This document shows positions 1-9,187 of a DNA stretch of 64,000 nt, piece by piece. This DNA is from Chryseobacterium paludis (lineage in GTDB: Bacteria > Bacteroidota > Bacteroidia > Flavobacteriales > Weeksellaceae), in NCBI RefSeq assembly GCF_025403485.1, contig NZ_CP099966.1, forward strand, positions 744,001 to 808,000, read 5' to 3'. Both the position numbers and the translations under genes were made by a program. A model generated the notes under the pieces. It did not search any database, was not told the DNA's origin, and was given only the letters and a program-made list of their open reading frames with translations. The first letter of the stretch is position 1. Each line of letters opens with the position of its first letter.

Positions 1-825
1 TTTTAATACATATTTATTATTCAAAAGAGTGGTTTCAATAGACTTTGATCCACTGTATTTTGTTTGGGCTGTTCCTGCAACAAAAATTGATGCAAAATCC
101 TGTTTTGCCTGATTTTCTACTCCAATAATTGGGATGCTACTCAATTCTTTTCCATGGGCATTTTCTCCCGCATGTTTCATGATGGGATCATTAAGTATTA
201 TTGCTCCGGATTTTGCATCTACATAAACATGAGATCTTAAAAATGGTTCAGCTGAAAAAATATCAAACTTATATGATAATAAAAGTCTATACTTTCCATT
301 AGAAGCCTCAACAGGGATTAAAACAAGTTCTCCTTTTGGCTGATACCCAATTTCTTTTCCATGCTCAGTTCCTGTCATTAAAGTTTTTGCACCCAGATGT
401 TTTATGGCTTTTTGAAGTGCCACAGATTCTGAAAAATCGGGTTGGGTATTCACATTGTCAGTATCATACATTTCACCGTTCATGCTTACCAGATTGCCTT
501 TTATATAATGCAATATGTACTTGGCAAATTCAACTTTAATCCCATTGTGATAAAGCTGGTATTTTTCGTCCGAAAAATCACTGAACAGTTTTGCAGATTC
601 CGTTTTAACCATTTCAGATCCTGCAGGGAGGTTTAAAAGCTCTGAGAAAAACTTTTTGTTGTCCGATAAGGCCAGGTCTTTAGCGGCTGTTCCTGAATTG
701 AACTTAATGAATGATGATCTGCCATCATCACTATTGATCTTTTGCTCAACATATCTTTGAGCTTGTAGAGAAATACCACTTACTAAAAGTGGAATAAAAA
801 ACGCAAAAATTAATTTGTTTTTCAT
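1..825 (-). CDS. Secreted thermolysin-type (M4-like) metallopeptidase, N-terminal part only
   Basis: The reading frame starts at an ATG at 825 and stays open to the left edge, giving 275 residues without a stop. It begins with a signal peptide (MKNKLIFAFFIPLLVSG, then a probable cut after LQAQ). What follows looks like the FTP plus PepSY propeptide of thermolysin/fungalysin-type peptidases: a stretch reading LLLSYKFDIFSAEPFLRSHV, then YVDAKSGAIILNDP, the usual end of a PepSY unit. The catalytic domain with HExxH would lie outside the window, so the peptidase assignment rests on the propeptide alone. In such enzymes the propeptide acts as chaperone and inhibitor and is removed after export. 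An M36 fungalysin-type enzyme is the main alternative. Confidence 0.72.
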   Translation of the reverse strand, partial: MKNKLIFAFFIPLLVSGISLQAQRYVEQKINSDDGRSSFIKFNSGTAAKDLALSDNKKFFSELLNLPAGSEMVKTESAKLFSDFSDEKYQLYHNGIKVEFAKYILHYIKGNLVSMNGEMYDTDNVNTQPDFSESVALQKAIKHLGAKTLMTGTEHGKEIGYQPKGELVLIPVEASNGKYRLLLSYKFDIFSAEPFLRSHVYVDAKSGAIILNDPIMKHAGENAHGKELSSIPIIGVENQAKQDFASIFVAGTAQTKYSGSKSIETTLLNNKYVLK

Positions 826-1432
826 AAATAAAATCTTTTGTTTGGTTTGTTTATTAAAATTCAACAGTTAGAGTAAAAGTTATGTTTTTCACAATTCACT
901 TTACAATGACCATTGATTTCACAAGTATACAATCCAAACCATTATACGCTGTAATTTGAGGATATTACATAGATATAACACGTATTTAAGTTGTTGTAAA
1001 TCAGTTGTTTAAAGTTGTTTGTAAATCTGGGAGATGATGCAATATTATTATTTTAATAAAATTAAAGCAGATATAAAATCTATATTTTTCAATTTTAACA
1101 TGCATTTTGTATACTATTTTCCAGATATGAAGTATTAAAAATTGGTAATCTGCAATTATAGATTCTGAAAAGAATATCATTTATACAAATCAACTCCATT
1201 ATATTCTCGTTGTAACAGATCTATTTTTTGGTTTAGGAAATCTGATATTTATTGCTATTATTTTCTCTTTTTTGAATATTTATTGTGATACCAATAATAA
1301 AGAAAACTTAAAATGAAATACCAAAATCGGGATGTTATGTCTCCGTAGGAAATGTTTTTCCTTGTGATTATTAATTAATGTTGAATGTAGTGAGGTTCTA
1401 AGGTTCTGTTGATTCCTATTTTTACTCATACT
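826..1432. other. AT-rich intergenic region, nothing recognised
   Basis: About 600 bases between the start of the protease gene and the end of the TPR regulator gene. It is very AT-rich. I found no credible reading frame, no strong hairpin and no RNA gene here. The promoter of the leftward protease gene should lie near its left end, but no clear TAnnTTTG box was found. Confidence 0.4.
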
Positions 1433-2956
1433 TTATCTTTTAATTAAGGTGCTTAATTTTTTTATTATACAATTGTATTTACTGTAACTGTAAAGTTTAT
1501 GTTGAATAGTTGAATCGGCTGTTTTATTATTTTGATTGACATTCTTCATCCAGATGTAGATATCAACGTTTGATGGGATCCCCAATTTTTTTCTTAATCT
1601 ATGCTTTCTTATTTGTATGGATTGTGGTTGTACAAGCGTATATTGAGCAATATCTTTAGTTGAAAAGTTAAGGAATAATAAAGCACAAAATCGTAATTCG
1701 TTGATGAGCATATTAGGTTCTATTTCTAAAAGTCCTGGAAATAAATCAGGATATACCTCTTGAAAGCGGTTTAAAAATTCCGAATCATTGTTTTTAGCTA
1801 ATCTTACTATTTCTTCAAAATCAGTATTTAGCTTTTTGTTTAATAATTTAGTTTCTTGATTTTTTTTATTTAAAATCTTTCGCTCTTTACGGATCTTTGT
1901 AAAAATGTATATAAAAAAAGCTATAACCAATATAGCGATTATACATATAATATAAATTAAGGATCTGGTTTTGGACTTCAATTTCTCCTCTTTTTTGATA
2001 ACCAACTCTTTTACAATGCTTTCCGTTGAGTCTTGAGAGCTCGTATTTAAACTATTATTGGTAGAATTATATTTCTGGAGAAATGTTTTGTATAACTCTT
2101 TATTATTAATTTTTAAATAGGCCTGAGAAATTAATTGATAAAGATCTGACATGACATGTATATTCTTAGTTTCCTTAGCTAATTCTAACGCCTTTTGATA
2201 GTTGTTAATAGCTAATGAATATTTTTTCTTTCTGTCATAAATTTTGCCTTTAACCTGATATAATTTGACATTACAGCTACCTACTAAAATTCTTTTTTGT
2301 ACTTTCAATAATTTAAAATATATATCTGCCGAATCAATTTTATTTTCGTCAATTTTAACTTCTATCAATGTTAAATGAGCCCAAGCTGATATTGTTTGTA
2401 ATCTTTGATTTTTTTTCTTCTGTAATAGAGCAATTGCTTTTTCGAGATAGAAAGTAGCAGAGTCAAATTGTTTTTTACCTCTATACACGACACCAGTATC
2501 AATGAATGCCGATGCTTTAGTATATATTTTTATTGAATCAACAGGTATTTTATCTGATAATACAGCTATTTCTTTAAGTTCAATTATGGCATCTTTATAA
2601 AGGCCTATAGCAATATAATTATAACTGGTAAGTTGTTTTATTTTCATCTGAGTACAGAGATCGTTTTTAGCATAGTTCTCTGTTTTTGCCAAATTCAGAT
2701 ACTTTAGACTTTTTTTATAATTCGCTTCAAAAATAAAAGTATTGGATAGATTTAAATAAATCAACGTAATTCCTTTAGAATAGCTGATTTTTTTTGCTTC
2801 TTTCAAGACCAACATATTTTCTCTTATATATTGATCATGTTTTCCATTTAGTCCTAAAGTACTTAGCCTTTTAAGTTTCGAATCAATATATTGAGAAGTG
2901 ATCTTTTCCTGGGCAAATATAAAAGTTGAAAATAAAAAGAATAGAATTTTTAGCAT
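1433..2956 (-). CDS. TPR / transmembrane / LuxR-like HTH sensor-regulator (copy 1)
   Basis: 507 residues. A short signal sequence (residues 1-15) precedes helical TPR-like repeats (about 55-300, with the clear unit YSLAINNYQKALELAKETKN). One transmembrane helix lies at about 333-353, then a charged coiled segment and a C-terminal helix-turn-helix region (about 435-480, with KDIAQYTLVQPQSIQIRKHR) of the type found in membrane-anchored Bacteroidota regulators. The TPR part would be periplasmic and the HTH cytoplasmic, so this could be a one-component signal transducer; that topology is inference. It lies 14 bases downstream of a paralog with the same architecture (2971-4407), probably in one operon. 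It carries about 35 extra lysine-rich residues at the C-terminus that the paralog lacks. Ligand and targets are unknown. Confidence 0.7.
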   Translation of the reverse strand: MLKILFFLFSTFIFAQEKITSQYIDSKLKRLSTLGLNGKHDQYIRENMLVLKEAKKISYSKGITLIYLNLSNTFIFEANYKKSLKYLNLAKTENYAKNDLCTQMKIKQLTSYNYIAIGLYKDAIIELKEIAVLSDKIPVDSIKIYTKASAFIDTGVVYRGKKQFDSATFYLEKAIALLQKKKNQRLQTISAWAHLTLIEVKIDENKIDSADIYFKLLKVQKRILVGSCNVKLYQVKGKIYDRKKKYSLAINNYQKALELAKETKNIHVMSDLYQLISQAYLKINNKELYKTFLQKYNSTNNSLNTSSQDSTESIVKELVIKKEEKLKSKTRSLIYIICIIAILVIAFFIYIFTKIRKERKILNKKNQETKLLNKKLNTDFEEIVRLAKNNDSEFLNRFQEVYPDLFPGLLEIEPNMLINELRFCALLFLNFSTKDIAQYTLVQPQSIQIRKHRLRKKLGIPSNVDIYIWMKNVNQNNKTADSTIQHKLYSYSKYNCIIKKLSTLIKR

Positions 2957-2970
2957 AGATTAATGAATTA

Positions 2971-4407
2971 TTAAATAGCATTATTAATGTTCTTCATCCA
3001 ATTGTAAATATCTTGATCAGAAGTAATGTTGAGTTTCTTTCTCAATCTGTTTTTTCGTGTTTGTATGGATTGAGGTTTTACGAAAGTATATGTCGCTATG
3101 TCTTTGGTAGAAAAATCGAGAAATAGCAAAGCACAAAACTTTAACTCACTGTGAAGAAGCATGGGATCAATATTTAAAAGGCTTGAAAAGAAATCAGGGT
3201 ATACTTCTTGAAACCTGGTTAGAAATTCTGAATTATTATTTTTCGCCATTTGTATGATCTCTTCATAAGCAATGGGAAGTTTTTCATTTAATAATGTAGT
3301 TTCTTCATCTTTTAGATTAAATTTTTTTTTCTTTTTATCTCTCTTTCTTATCATGAAAAACATAAAAATAAGCAAACAGAAAGTACATAAAATCAAACTG
3401 CCTAGTAAAAGTTGGTTTGTGGTCTCTATTTTACTTTCTTTTTGTATAATTAATTCTTGTACTATTTTTTCAATTTCCGGTTGCTTTGTCCGTATTAATT
3501 TCTCATTTATAGCAGCCGACATTTTAGAGTATTTTTGAGCGGAATTATTATCCCCTTTCTGCTTGTAAATTTCAGACATAGCATGATATAGCCATTGTAA
3601 TTGTACTATATTATGGGTGTTTTTAACCAGTTCAATTGCCTTTTGATAATTTATAATGGCAAAATCATATTCTTTTTTATAGCAATTGATTAAGCCTTTT
3701 ACTTTGTATAGCCTAAAATTATTGTTTCCAAGAATTTTTTTTGATGGAATTTCTATCGCCTGGAGCAGTATAGTTGCTGAATCTATTTTTTTTTCAGTGA
3801 TATTTACTTCGATCAAACCCATAGAATACCATAATAAAATTGCCTGAAGTCTGGGAGTTAATTTTTTTTGATTTTTTAGAATATTAAGTCCTTTTCCTAA
3901 ATATAGTTTACAAGAATCTAATTGCTTTTGGTTCTTATAAATAGCTGCTATATCACAGTATGCTGAAGATTTAGTATATACCCTGAGAGTATCAGCTGAC
4001 ATATCATCAGCTAAAACTATTACCTCTTTAAGCTCATTAATAGCTTCCCGATAAAGTCCAATATTAGAGTAGTTAAAGCCCAGAAATCTTTTAAAGTTGA
4101 CTTGAAAATCAAAATTATCTTTAGCATATTCTGCATTTTTAGCAAGTTGTAAATATTGGAAGCTTTTTTTGTAGTTTCTGGAGTATGAATATCCATAAGA
4201 AAGATTCAAATAGCTCAGTGCAATGCCTTTAGAATAATTGATCCGTTTAGAGCTTTTCAATACCGACATATTTCTGGACATAAACTGATTGTAGTTACCT
4301 TTTCTAGCTAAATTTTCTATATTTTGAAATTCTGAATCTATATATTTAGGTGTTATATCTTGATGATTAAATATGAAAATAGCGATGAATAATGTGAGAA
4401 TTTTCAT
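2971..4407 (-). CDS. TPR / transmembrane / LuxR-like HTH sensor-regulator (copy 2)
   Basis: 478 residues and first gene of the tandem pair. Order of parts: hydrophobic N-terminus (MKILTLFIAIFIFN), TPR-like helices sharing many blocks with the neighbour (for example INYSKGIALSYLNLSY against ISYSKGITLIYLNLSN), a transmembrane helix around 335-355, a lysine-rich juxtamembrane stretch, and a C-terminal HTH containing STKDIATYTFVKPQSIQTRK. The similarity runs over the whole length, which points to tandem duplication followed by divergence in the sensory part. The start codon is preceded by AACTAGTACAAA, the same 12 bases found before the polyphosphate kinase start at 48260. Probably a membrane-bound transcriptional regulator; its signal is unknown. 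Confidence 0.7.
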   Translation of the reverse strand: MKILTLFIAIFIFNHQDITPKYIDSEFQNIENLARKGNYNQFMSRNMSVLKSSKRINYSKGIALSYLNLSYGYSYSRNYKKSFQYLQLAKNAEYAKDNFDFQVNFKRFLGFNYSNIGLYREAINELKEVIVLADDMSADTLRVYTKSSAYCDIAAIYKNQKQLDSCKLYLGKGLNILKNQKKLTPRLQAILLWYSMGLIEVNITEKKIDSATILLQAIEIPSKKILGNNNFRLYKVKGLINCYKKEYDFAIINYQKAIELVKNTHNIVQLQWLYHAMSEIYKQKGDNNSAQKYSKMSAAINEKLIRTKQPEIEKIVQELIIQKESKIETTNQLLLGSLILCTFCLLIFMFFMIRKRDKKKKKFNLKDEETTLLNEKLPIAYEEIIQMAKNNNSEFLTRFQEVYPDFFSSLLNIDPMLLHSELKFCALLFLDFSTKDIATYTFVKPQSIQTRKNRLRKKLNITSDQDIYNWMKNINNAI

Positions 4408-4881
4408 TTTGTACTAGTTATTTTGCGAATTGTGGTGTGTAAAACTAGGGAATATTTTGATATTTTACATTAATTAATGAATTAATTACTGAAGATATTA
4501 AATGAGTGCTTTAACTAAGTAATTAAAATAAATTACTTAGTTCTCGGCGTTTGAATTAATATTGATTATGATTATGTGCGGCAATAATAAGAATTTGTAT
4601 TACATAATCCTTTAATGAATGTATGACATAGGTATTACATGTTGAATTTAAATGGAATTATTCCAGGAAAAACAACTAATTCAGTTTATAAAAATAAATG
4701 AATACAAAGTGTACTTGTATGTGTTAAGAAAATGAATAAATAGAACGATGTCATTCTATATTTTAGAAATTTTTTTATTGCTTAAAGTTTAAGTGTAATT
4801 GAATAAATAATGAATTCTTATGTGGTTTAAGTCGTTCTTCATTATTCGTTCTTTATTCTCTGTTATTATCTCTAATATAGC
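4408..4881. other. AT-rich intergenic region, nothing recognised
   Basis: About 470 AT-rich bases between the start of the leftward TPR regulator pair and the end of a leftward hypothetical gene. It should hold the promoter of the regulator operon. I saw no coding frame, no strong terminator and no clear operator. Confidence 0.4.
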
Positions 4882-5331
4882 CTATTTTAAGATTTTAATT
4901 GTTGATTGAGAAAAATTGAAATAGAATATTTTGTTATATATCCTATCAACGTTATTTTTTTTCACAAATTTCTCACTACCAATCAAATCTTTTGAAAAGA
5001 AGCTTTCTACAACAATCACAAACCACAGTTCTTCGATCTTTAACTGATTTTTTAAATTCTGTAAATTACTTATTTGATACATCCATTTGTCAATAGAGTA
5101 TTGTATGTTATAAAGGAGATCACAGAAGTAGATTCCTTTTCGTATACCATTTTCTTCAATGACATTAATTTTATGCTCATAATCGATTATTTGCAATGAT
5201 TGATTGTATATATCAATAAAATGACAAAGATCAAAAACCTGGATCATTTTTTCCTCTTGCTGTATCCCTGACAAATGGGGTTCATCCATGATGTGAGTCG
5301 TATATTGCTGAAGTCTATTTAATAAATTCAT
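4882..5331 (-). CDS. Hypothetical protein, 149 aa
   Basis: The predicted product is rich in Ile, Tyr, Phe and Asn, has no signal peptide and no transmembrane segment, and looks like a soluble helical protein (for example YSIDKWMYQISNLQNLKNQL). I do not recognise a family. It is isolated: a long AT-rich gap lies downstream and the divergent phospholipase-C-like gene starts 250 bases upstream on the other strand. Its ATG overlaps by four bases (ATGA) the stop of a weak 72-codon TTG-started frame upstream, which I do not accept as a gene. The length and acidic/basic mix are consistent with a real protein, but AT-rich DNA can keep such frames open by chance. Confidence 0.45.
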   Translation of the reverse strand: MNLLNRLQQYTTHIMDEPHLSGIQQEEKMIQVFDLCHFIDIYNQSLQIIDYEHKINVIEENGIRKGIYFCDLLYNIQYSIDKWMYQISNLQNLKNQLKIEELWFVIVVESFFSKDLIGSEKFVKKNNVDRIYNKIFYFNFSQSTIKILK

Positions 5332-5583
5332 CGTATTACAAAAGAAATTATAATCGGGCGGTTATTTTTCTTTATTATACAAGAAGACATATTTTTTATA
5401 CTAAATAATCTTCTAGTAGAGTTTGTATAAAATAAGGTACTGTTAGTATAATTTCTCATTATTAGAAATGCGGATGCTTTATATTTGTTAGATACTGCTA
5501 ACCCAAAAGATAAAATAAAACATAAAATATTGTTGCAACCTAACAAACCTCAGAGATCAAAAACAGATAAATTTTAATGGATT

Positions 5584-7212
5584 ATGAAATTACGTATGTC
5601 CATTGGTATTATCTTAGTATTTCTAGCAATCCCCGGTCAAAGTTTCGCCTATTTATATGGGGAACATAAAAAGATCGGGGATGCTGCTTTTAAACGGTTC
5701 AGGTTTATGCATTTGGATCAACCTGGAGGTGGATTCTTTTTTAAAGCGATACTAAGTGGAGAAGATCCTGAAAATTTTGGGTTTTTGTCTTCTGGCGGCA
5801 ATAAAATCAGTTATGGTATATTAAACGGGCTTAATGGAGACCATGAAATAGATCCGGTATTGCTTGAAGAGCAATTGCGTAATAAAGAATCCGTGATCCA
5901 ACAGATCATCACTATGCACCAATTGTATATTGATCAGGGACAATTGGCAGCACCCGATGCAAAGCTGGCTGGGCTCGATATGCGATATGCGCTGTTAGCA
6001 GTAGCTAATATGTCGCATTTTTATCTGTATGGTAAAGACCTACGCTCGCAGCTTAATGCTTTTACACCGGTTTGGGTACAGGATGCACAGAATAAAACCA
6101 AAGTGAAAGCTGTATTTCAAAAGTTGAAAAAGACAAATGCACTGACAATGTATGTGACGGTGCACTTAATAGCCATGGATCTTGCTGCAAAAGCTGGTAA
6201 GCTTAAGGAATTTGATCAGGAACGTGCAGAAACATGGTTACAACAGGCTATATTGTTTAACAGTTTTGCAGACCATTTTCTGGAAGATGCTTTTTCATCA
6301 GGGCATCTTGTGGTAAACAGGAGTCCATTGGCATCTTTTACCAATAATAAAGCATTGCATGATTTTTATTCGATGAAAGGAAGTATGGTGGTCAATAGGC
6401 GAGGTGAGGTATGGAAAGCTTATGGTGATGGATCATTGGAAAAGAGTGGCGCTGACAGGATAATTGAGGCCGTTCAGGTTTCGCTTTCAGAAGTATTTGA
6501 TGCATATTCAGGGAAGTTAATTGGAAGTATGAAGGCTGATGATTTGTTAGATTCTATTAAACCTCTATGGCTGATACCGATCCCCTATAATACCGATTTA
6601 AACAATCTCCTTCCTGACAGCCTGATTACAGTAGAGGCCAGGAAGGCGAGTCAGATATTACCAGACCGAAACTTCATCAGGAGTAGGATTGGAAATTCTA
6701 TAGTCTTTGGTTTTAATTCGAGAGCATTTAAAAGTGCTAATTTGGAAAGCGGTGAATTCAGGTTGAAGTTTGGGCTTTTCTCAAAACGGTATGAGTATAA
6801 TGAATTGGGAACAAAAAGAGGAATGTTGGATTATTTTAATGGTTATACGCTGAGTTATGGATTTGGGAGTATTGGCCAATTCGGTTCTGAATTGCCCCGG
6901 CAAAGAGTTTATTTGTTAAAAGGAGGTGTCAGGAGCAATTATGATTATTGGATCACGGATAAAAAGTTTTTGGGTTTTATCAGTTATATGGAAGGTGGGG
7001 TTGAATTTCAGGAAGGAAAAGCTTCTATTGTATTTGTACCCTCTGTGGGCATACAGCTAGGGCCACTTTTTAATATCAATTATTACAATATGCCCTTGTG
7101 GTTAAGGATTCCGGCACAGATGATATTACCTTTAGAGGTTAGATTAGGGAGTGTGATTGGTAAAGGAGAACCGGTAATGTTTTCAGGGCTTGATCTTAAT
7201 TATGTTTTTTAA
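5584..7212 (+). CDS. Secreted zinc-phospholipase-C / P1-nuclease-like protein with possible beta-barrel tail
   Basis: 542 residues with a signal peptide ending near SFA (residue 22). The N-terminal two thirds is helical with histidine and aspartate positions of the zinc PLC / S1-P1 fold: YGEHKKIGDAAF (H28), NMSHFYLYG (H145), VHLIAMDLA (H194) and above all FADHFLEDAFSSGHL (D230, H231, D235, H241), which resembles the core metal-ligand helix of that superfamily. H259-D260 follow. The C-terminal third (about 360-542) alternates polar and aromatic residues, is rich in Gly, Tyr and Phe, and ends in LNYVF, suggesting an outer-membrane beta structure. Expected role: hydrolysis of phosphodiester or phospholipid substrates at the cell surface. 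Family and metal ligands are inferred by pattern, without alignment. Confidence 0.55.
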   Translation: MKLRMSIGIILVFLAIPGQSFAYLYGEHKKIGDAAFKRFRFMHLDQPGGGFFFKAILSGEDPENFGFLSSGGNKISYGILNGLNGDHEIDPVLLEEQLRNKESVIQQIITMHQLYIDQGQLAAPDAKLAGLDMRYALLAVANMSHFYLYGKDLRSQLNAFTPVWVQDAQNKTKVKAVFQKLKKTNALTMYVTVHLIAMDLAAKAGKLKEFDQERAETWLQQAILFNSFADHFLEDAFSSGHLVVNRSPLASFTNNKALHDFYSMKGSMVVNRRGEVWKAYGDGSLEKSGADRIIEAVQVSLSEVFDAYSGKLIGSMKADDLLDSIKPLWLIPIPYNTDLNNLLPDSLITVEARKASQILPDRNFIRSRIGNSIVFGFNSRAFKSANLESGEFRLKFGLFSKRYEYNELGTKRGMLDYFNGYTLSYGFGSIGQFGSELPRQRVYLLKGGVRSNYDYWITDKKFLGFISYMEGGVEFQEGKASIVFVPSVGIQLGPLFNINYYNMPLWLRIPAQMILPLEVRLGSVIGKGEPVMFSGLDLNYVF

Positions 7213-7224
7213 AAGTCCTTCAAC

Positions 7225-7257
7225 AAAATTGGCACATATAAGCTTCTGTCAATTTTT
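7225..7257 (+). terminator. Probable terminator after the phospholipase-C-like gene
   Basis: AAAATTGgCA pairs with TGtCAATTTT across a 12-base loop, with one mismatch, followed by further T residues. It begins 12 bases after the stop codon at 7212. Confidence 0.45.
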
Positions 7258-7399
7258 ATAGGAAAGCAATCTCTCGTTCTTTTCAAAATAGATTTTTGCT
7301 GGAAATTGATTTATTTATATATTTTGTATCCATATAATTTGTTCGCTATTTTACAATTTTTAGTGAGTAAAGATGATTTACTTTGAATAAAAAATTGAA

Positions 7400-7843
7400 A
7401 TGAAAAAAATACTTGTTTTAAGTGGATTGCTGACATTAGCTTTTTGGTGTAATGCTCAAACCAGTGATGCCTTTAGTTCTGTGAGAAAGACAATTGAAGC
7501 GAGCAATGCTATCTACGCTGACCTTGCTAATAAAAATGATGGATCCATCCTGACCCGATATACCGATGATGCCTGTCTCTTTCCTCCAAACGCTACACCA
7601 GTATGTGGGAGCAAAGAAATAGGAATATTCTTTAAGTCCGGACCTAAAGTACATGTTAAATTTTCTATCCAGAACCTTTATGGAGACGGTAAAACATATG
7701 TAACAGAGGAAAGTTATTATGAGATGACAGATCTGGAGGGTAAGAAACTGGATGATGGAAAAGTAATTGTTATCTGGAAAAATACAAACGAAGGTTGGAA
7801 GATGCATCGCGATATGTTCAGCAGTAACCACCTGGTGAAATAG
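7400..7843 (+). CDS. Secreted DUF4440/SnoaL-like (NTF2 fold) protein
   Basis: 147 residues with a clear signal peptide (MKKILVLSGLLTLAFWCNAQ). The mature part begins with a long helix (SVRKTIEASNAIYADLANKN) and continues YTDDACLFPPNATPVCGSKEI, the usual start of the cone-shaped NTF2-like fold of the YybH/DUF4440 group. It closes with VIVIWKNTNEGWKMHRDMFSSN, where WK(x)HRD matches the conserved end strand of that family. Such proteins bind small hydrophobic or polar ligands or act as isomerases and hydrolases; no activity can be assigned. It is convergent with the AraC gene at 7846, two bases away, so the two are not co-transcribed. Confidence 0.75.
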   Translation: MKKILVLSGLLTLAFWCNAQTSDAFSSVRKTIEASNAIYADLANKNDGSILTRYTDDACLFPPNATPVCGSKEIGIFFKSGPKVHVKFSIQNLYGDGKTYVTEESYYEMTDLEGKKLDDGKVIVIWKNTNEGWKMHRDMFSSNHLVK

Positions 7844-7845
7844 AT

Positions 7846-8664
7846 TCAGAAACCGATGTTGACGGCTTGTTGAAATTCAGCATCATTTTTTATCAGTGAG
7901 TTCCTGGATGCAAATGGAGTAATAGCTGTAAATTTTCTGAACTCCTTAATGAAATGTGCCTGATCGTAATATCCACATGCATAAGCTATTTCAGTAAGTG
8001 ATGCTGCTGTATTCAGTACCATCTGTAAACTCTTATTAAACCGTATTACTCCAGAAAAGGCTGATGGACTAATACCCATATTCATCATATAAAGCTTTTG
8101 GATATATCTTTCAGACAGTCCTGAGTTCTGCGCAATAGTAGAGAGGGCTAATGGTTGGTGATCGAGAAAAAACTGTTGGCTGAGGGTCTGGATAATTGAA
8201 ATTTTCTTTAACCGCGTTTCGTTTTTTTTCAGTTGCTTAAGAAAGTGAGTTTCCAAAATACTGATTTTAGAGATGAGTCCTTCTGTCAGCATTATGCGAT
8301 CATATAATTCCTTGTTTTCTGCATTGGCCACATCATACATATCTGTGGCATAGTTAGTGAATTCGGATAAAGGGGCTGAAAAGAATAATGATGCAGCATA
8401 CGGGTAAATACGAGCAATAAGAATAGATGTATATTTTTTTACTGTAAGCCTGGTGGGAAGGGTAAGATGTCCCAACAATTCTATATCTGGAGTGTTCTTC
8501 CGTTTACCATTGATAATAGTGGCGGCTGCCCCTCCAGATAAATTAATGATTAAATCTACATATCCACTTGGATAAAATACCTCATTATCAATATCCCTGT
8601 CAATCGTAACAACAGTAAAGTTCTTTATGTAGGGTGCTAAAATTGTGGAAGGTAAAATCTGCAT
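7846..8664 (-). CDS. AraC-family transcriptional regulator
   Basis: 272 residues. The C-terminal 100 residues form the double helix-turn-helix of AraC proteins: LSTIAQNSGLSERYIQKLY for the first and SLTEIAYACGYYDQAHFIKE followed by FRKFTAITPF for the second. The N-terminal half starts MQILPSTILAPYIKNFTVV and looks like the small beta-rich effector domain of AraC proteins with a DUF6597-type sensor. It ends two bases from the convergent SnoaL-like gene. No target gene is obvious; the region upstream of its start is AT-rich without a clear operator. Confidence 0.85.
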   Translation of the reverse strand: MQILPSTILAPYIKNFTVVTIDRDIDNEVFYPSGYVDLIINLSGGAAATIINGKRKNTPDIELLGHLTLPTRLTVKKYTSILIARIYPYAASLFFSAPLSEFTNYATDMYDVANAENKELYDRIMLTEGLISKISILETHFLKQLKKNETRLKKISIIQTLSQQFFLDHQPLALSTIAQNSGLSERYIQKLYMMNMGISPSAFSGVIRFNKSLQMVLNTAASLTEIAYACGYYDQAHFIKEFRKFTAITPFASRNSLIKNDAEFQQAVNIGF

Positions 8665-8793
8665 ATGATGATTTTATTAAAACTTATAATATATCTTTTT
8701 GCAACTTATCTGACTCCGGTTACAATTGGTGATTGACATTATCTATTTTCCGGAAATTAATACCCGGTTTTACTTATGTTCCTATATATCAAA

Positions 8794-8964
8794 ATGGTAA
8801 CTACTTACAAATGTAAAGTAATTTTCAAAATATTTTTAATAAATACTTTTAACGGTGAAAAGAAAAGGATTGATGTTGAGAGAGAAGAATACAGAAAAAT
8901 CAAAGAAAAGGGTTTGATAAAGAATGTATATTTTGATAAAGTAAACATTTCTATGAAGCAATGA
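8794..8964 (+). CDS. Possible small hypothetical protein, 56 aa
   Basis: Starting from the ATG at 8794 the product begins MVTTYKCKVIFKIFLINTFN and continues with a charged helix (ERKIDVEREEYRKIKEKG-like composition) ending ISMKQ. It could be a small basic protein, but there is no recognisable domain, ribosome-binding site or operon context, and the region between the AraC gene (8664) and the hydrolase gene (9188) is AT-rich. An in-frame upstream ATG at 8776 would add six residues. Confidence 0.22.
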   Translation: MVTTYKCKVIFKIFLINTFNGEKKRIDVEREEYRKIKEKGLIKNVYFDKVNISMKQ

Positions 8965-9119
8965 ATTCTGGCAGTAAAATGGGAATAATACATTTTTTTA
9001 ATTATTAATGGTAGGATATATGGTGGAACTGGATAATAAAAAACATGTTTAATTTTTTCTTTTTTTTTAATATAGAAAGATCTGCTTTTCTTAGGTCCTT
9101 TATAGCTTCAAAATAAAAT

Positions 9120-9164
9120 CTTGCCTTATGGCAAGTTAATTTTCATGATAGATTACTAATTTTG
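9120..9164 (+). promoter_or_regulatory. -7-like box and short inverted repeat upstream of the secreted hydrolase
   Basis: TAATTTTG at 9157-9164 fits the Bacteroidota -7 consensus TAnnTTTG and lies 23 bases before the ATG at 9188. A perfect inverted repeat CTTGCC-ttat-GGCAAG spans 9120-9135, just upstream. No TTG was found at the expected -33 spacing, so the repeat may instead mark a regulator site. Both readings are inference. Confidence 0.35.
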
Positions 9165-9187
9165 GTTAAACAAAATCAAATATAATT

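Noticed and set aside
5328..5546. 72-codon frame on the minus strand overlapping the next gene by ATGA
   Set aside because: It starts only at a TTG, has no domain or signal, and its composition looks like translated AT-rich non-coding DNA; the four-base overlap is probably chance.
7436..7831. 131-codon minus-strand frame antisense to the DUF4440-like gene
   Set aside because: The plus-strand gene has a signal peptide and family motifs, and the antisense frame has none.
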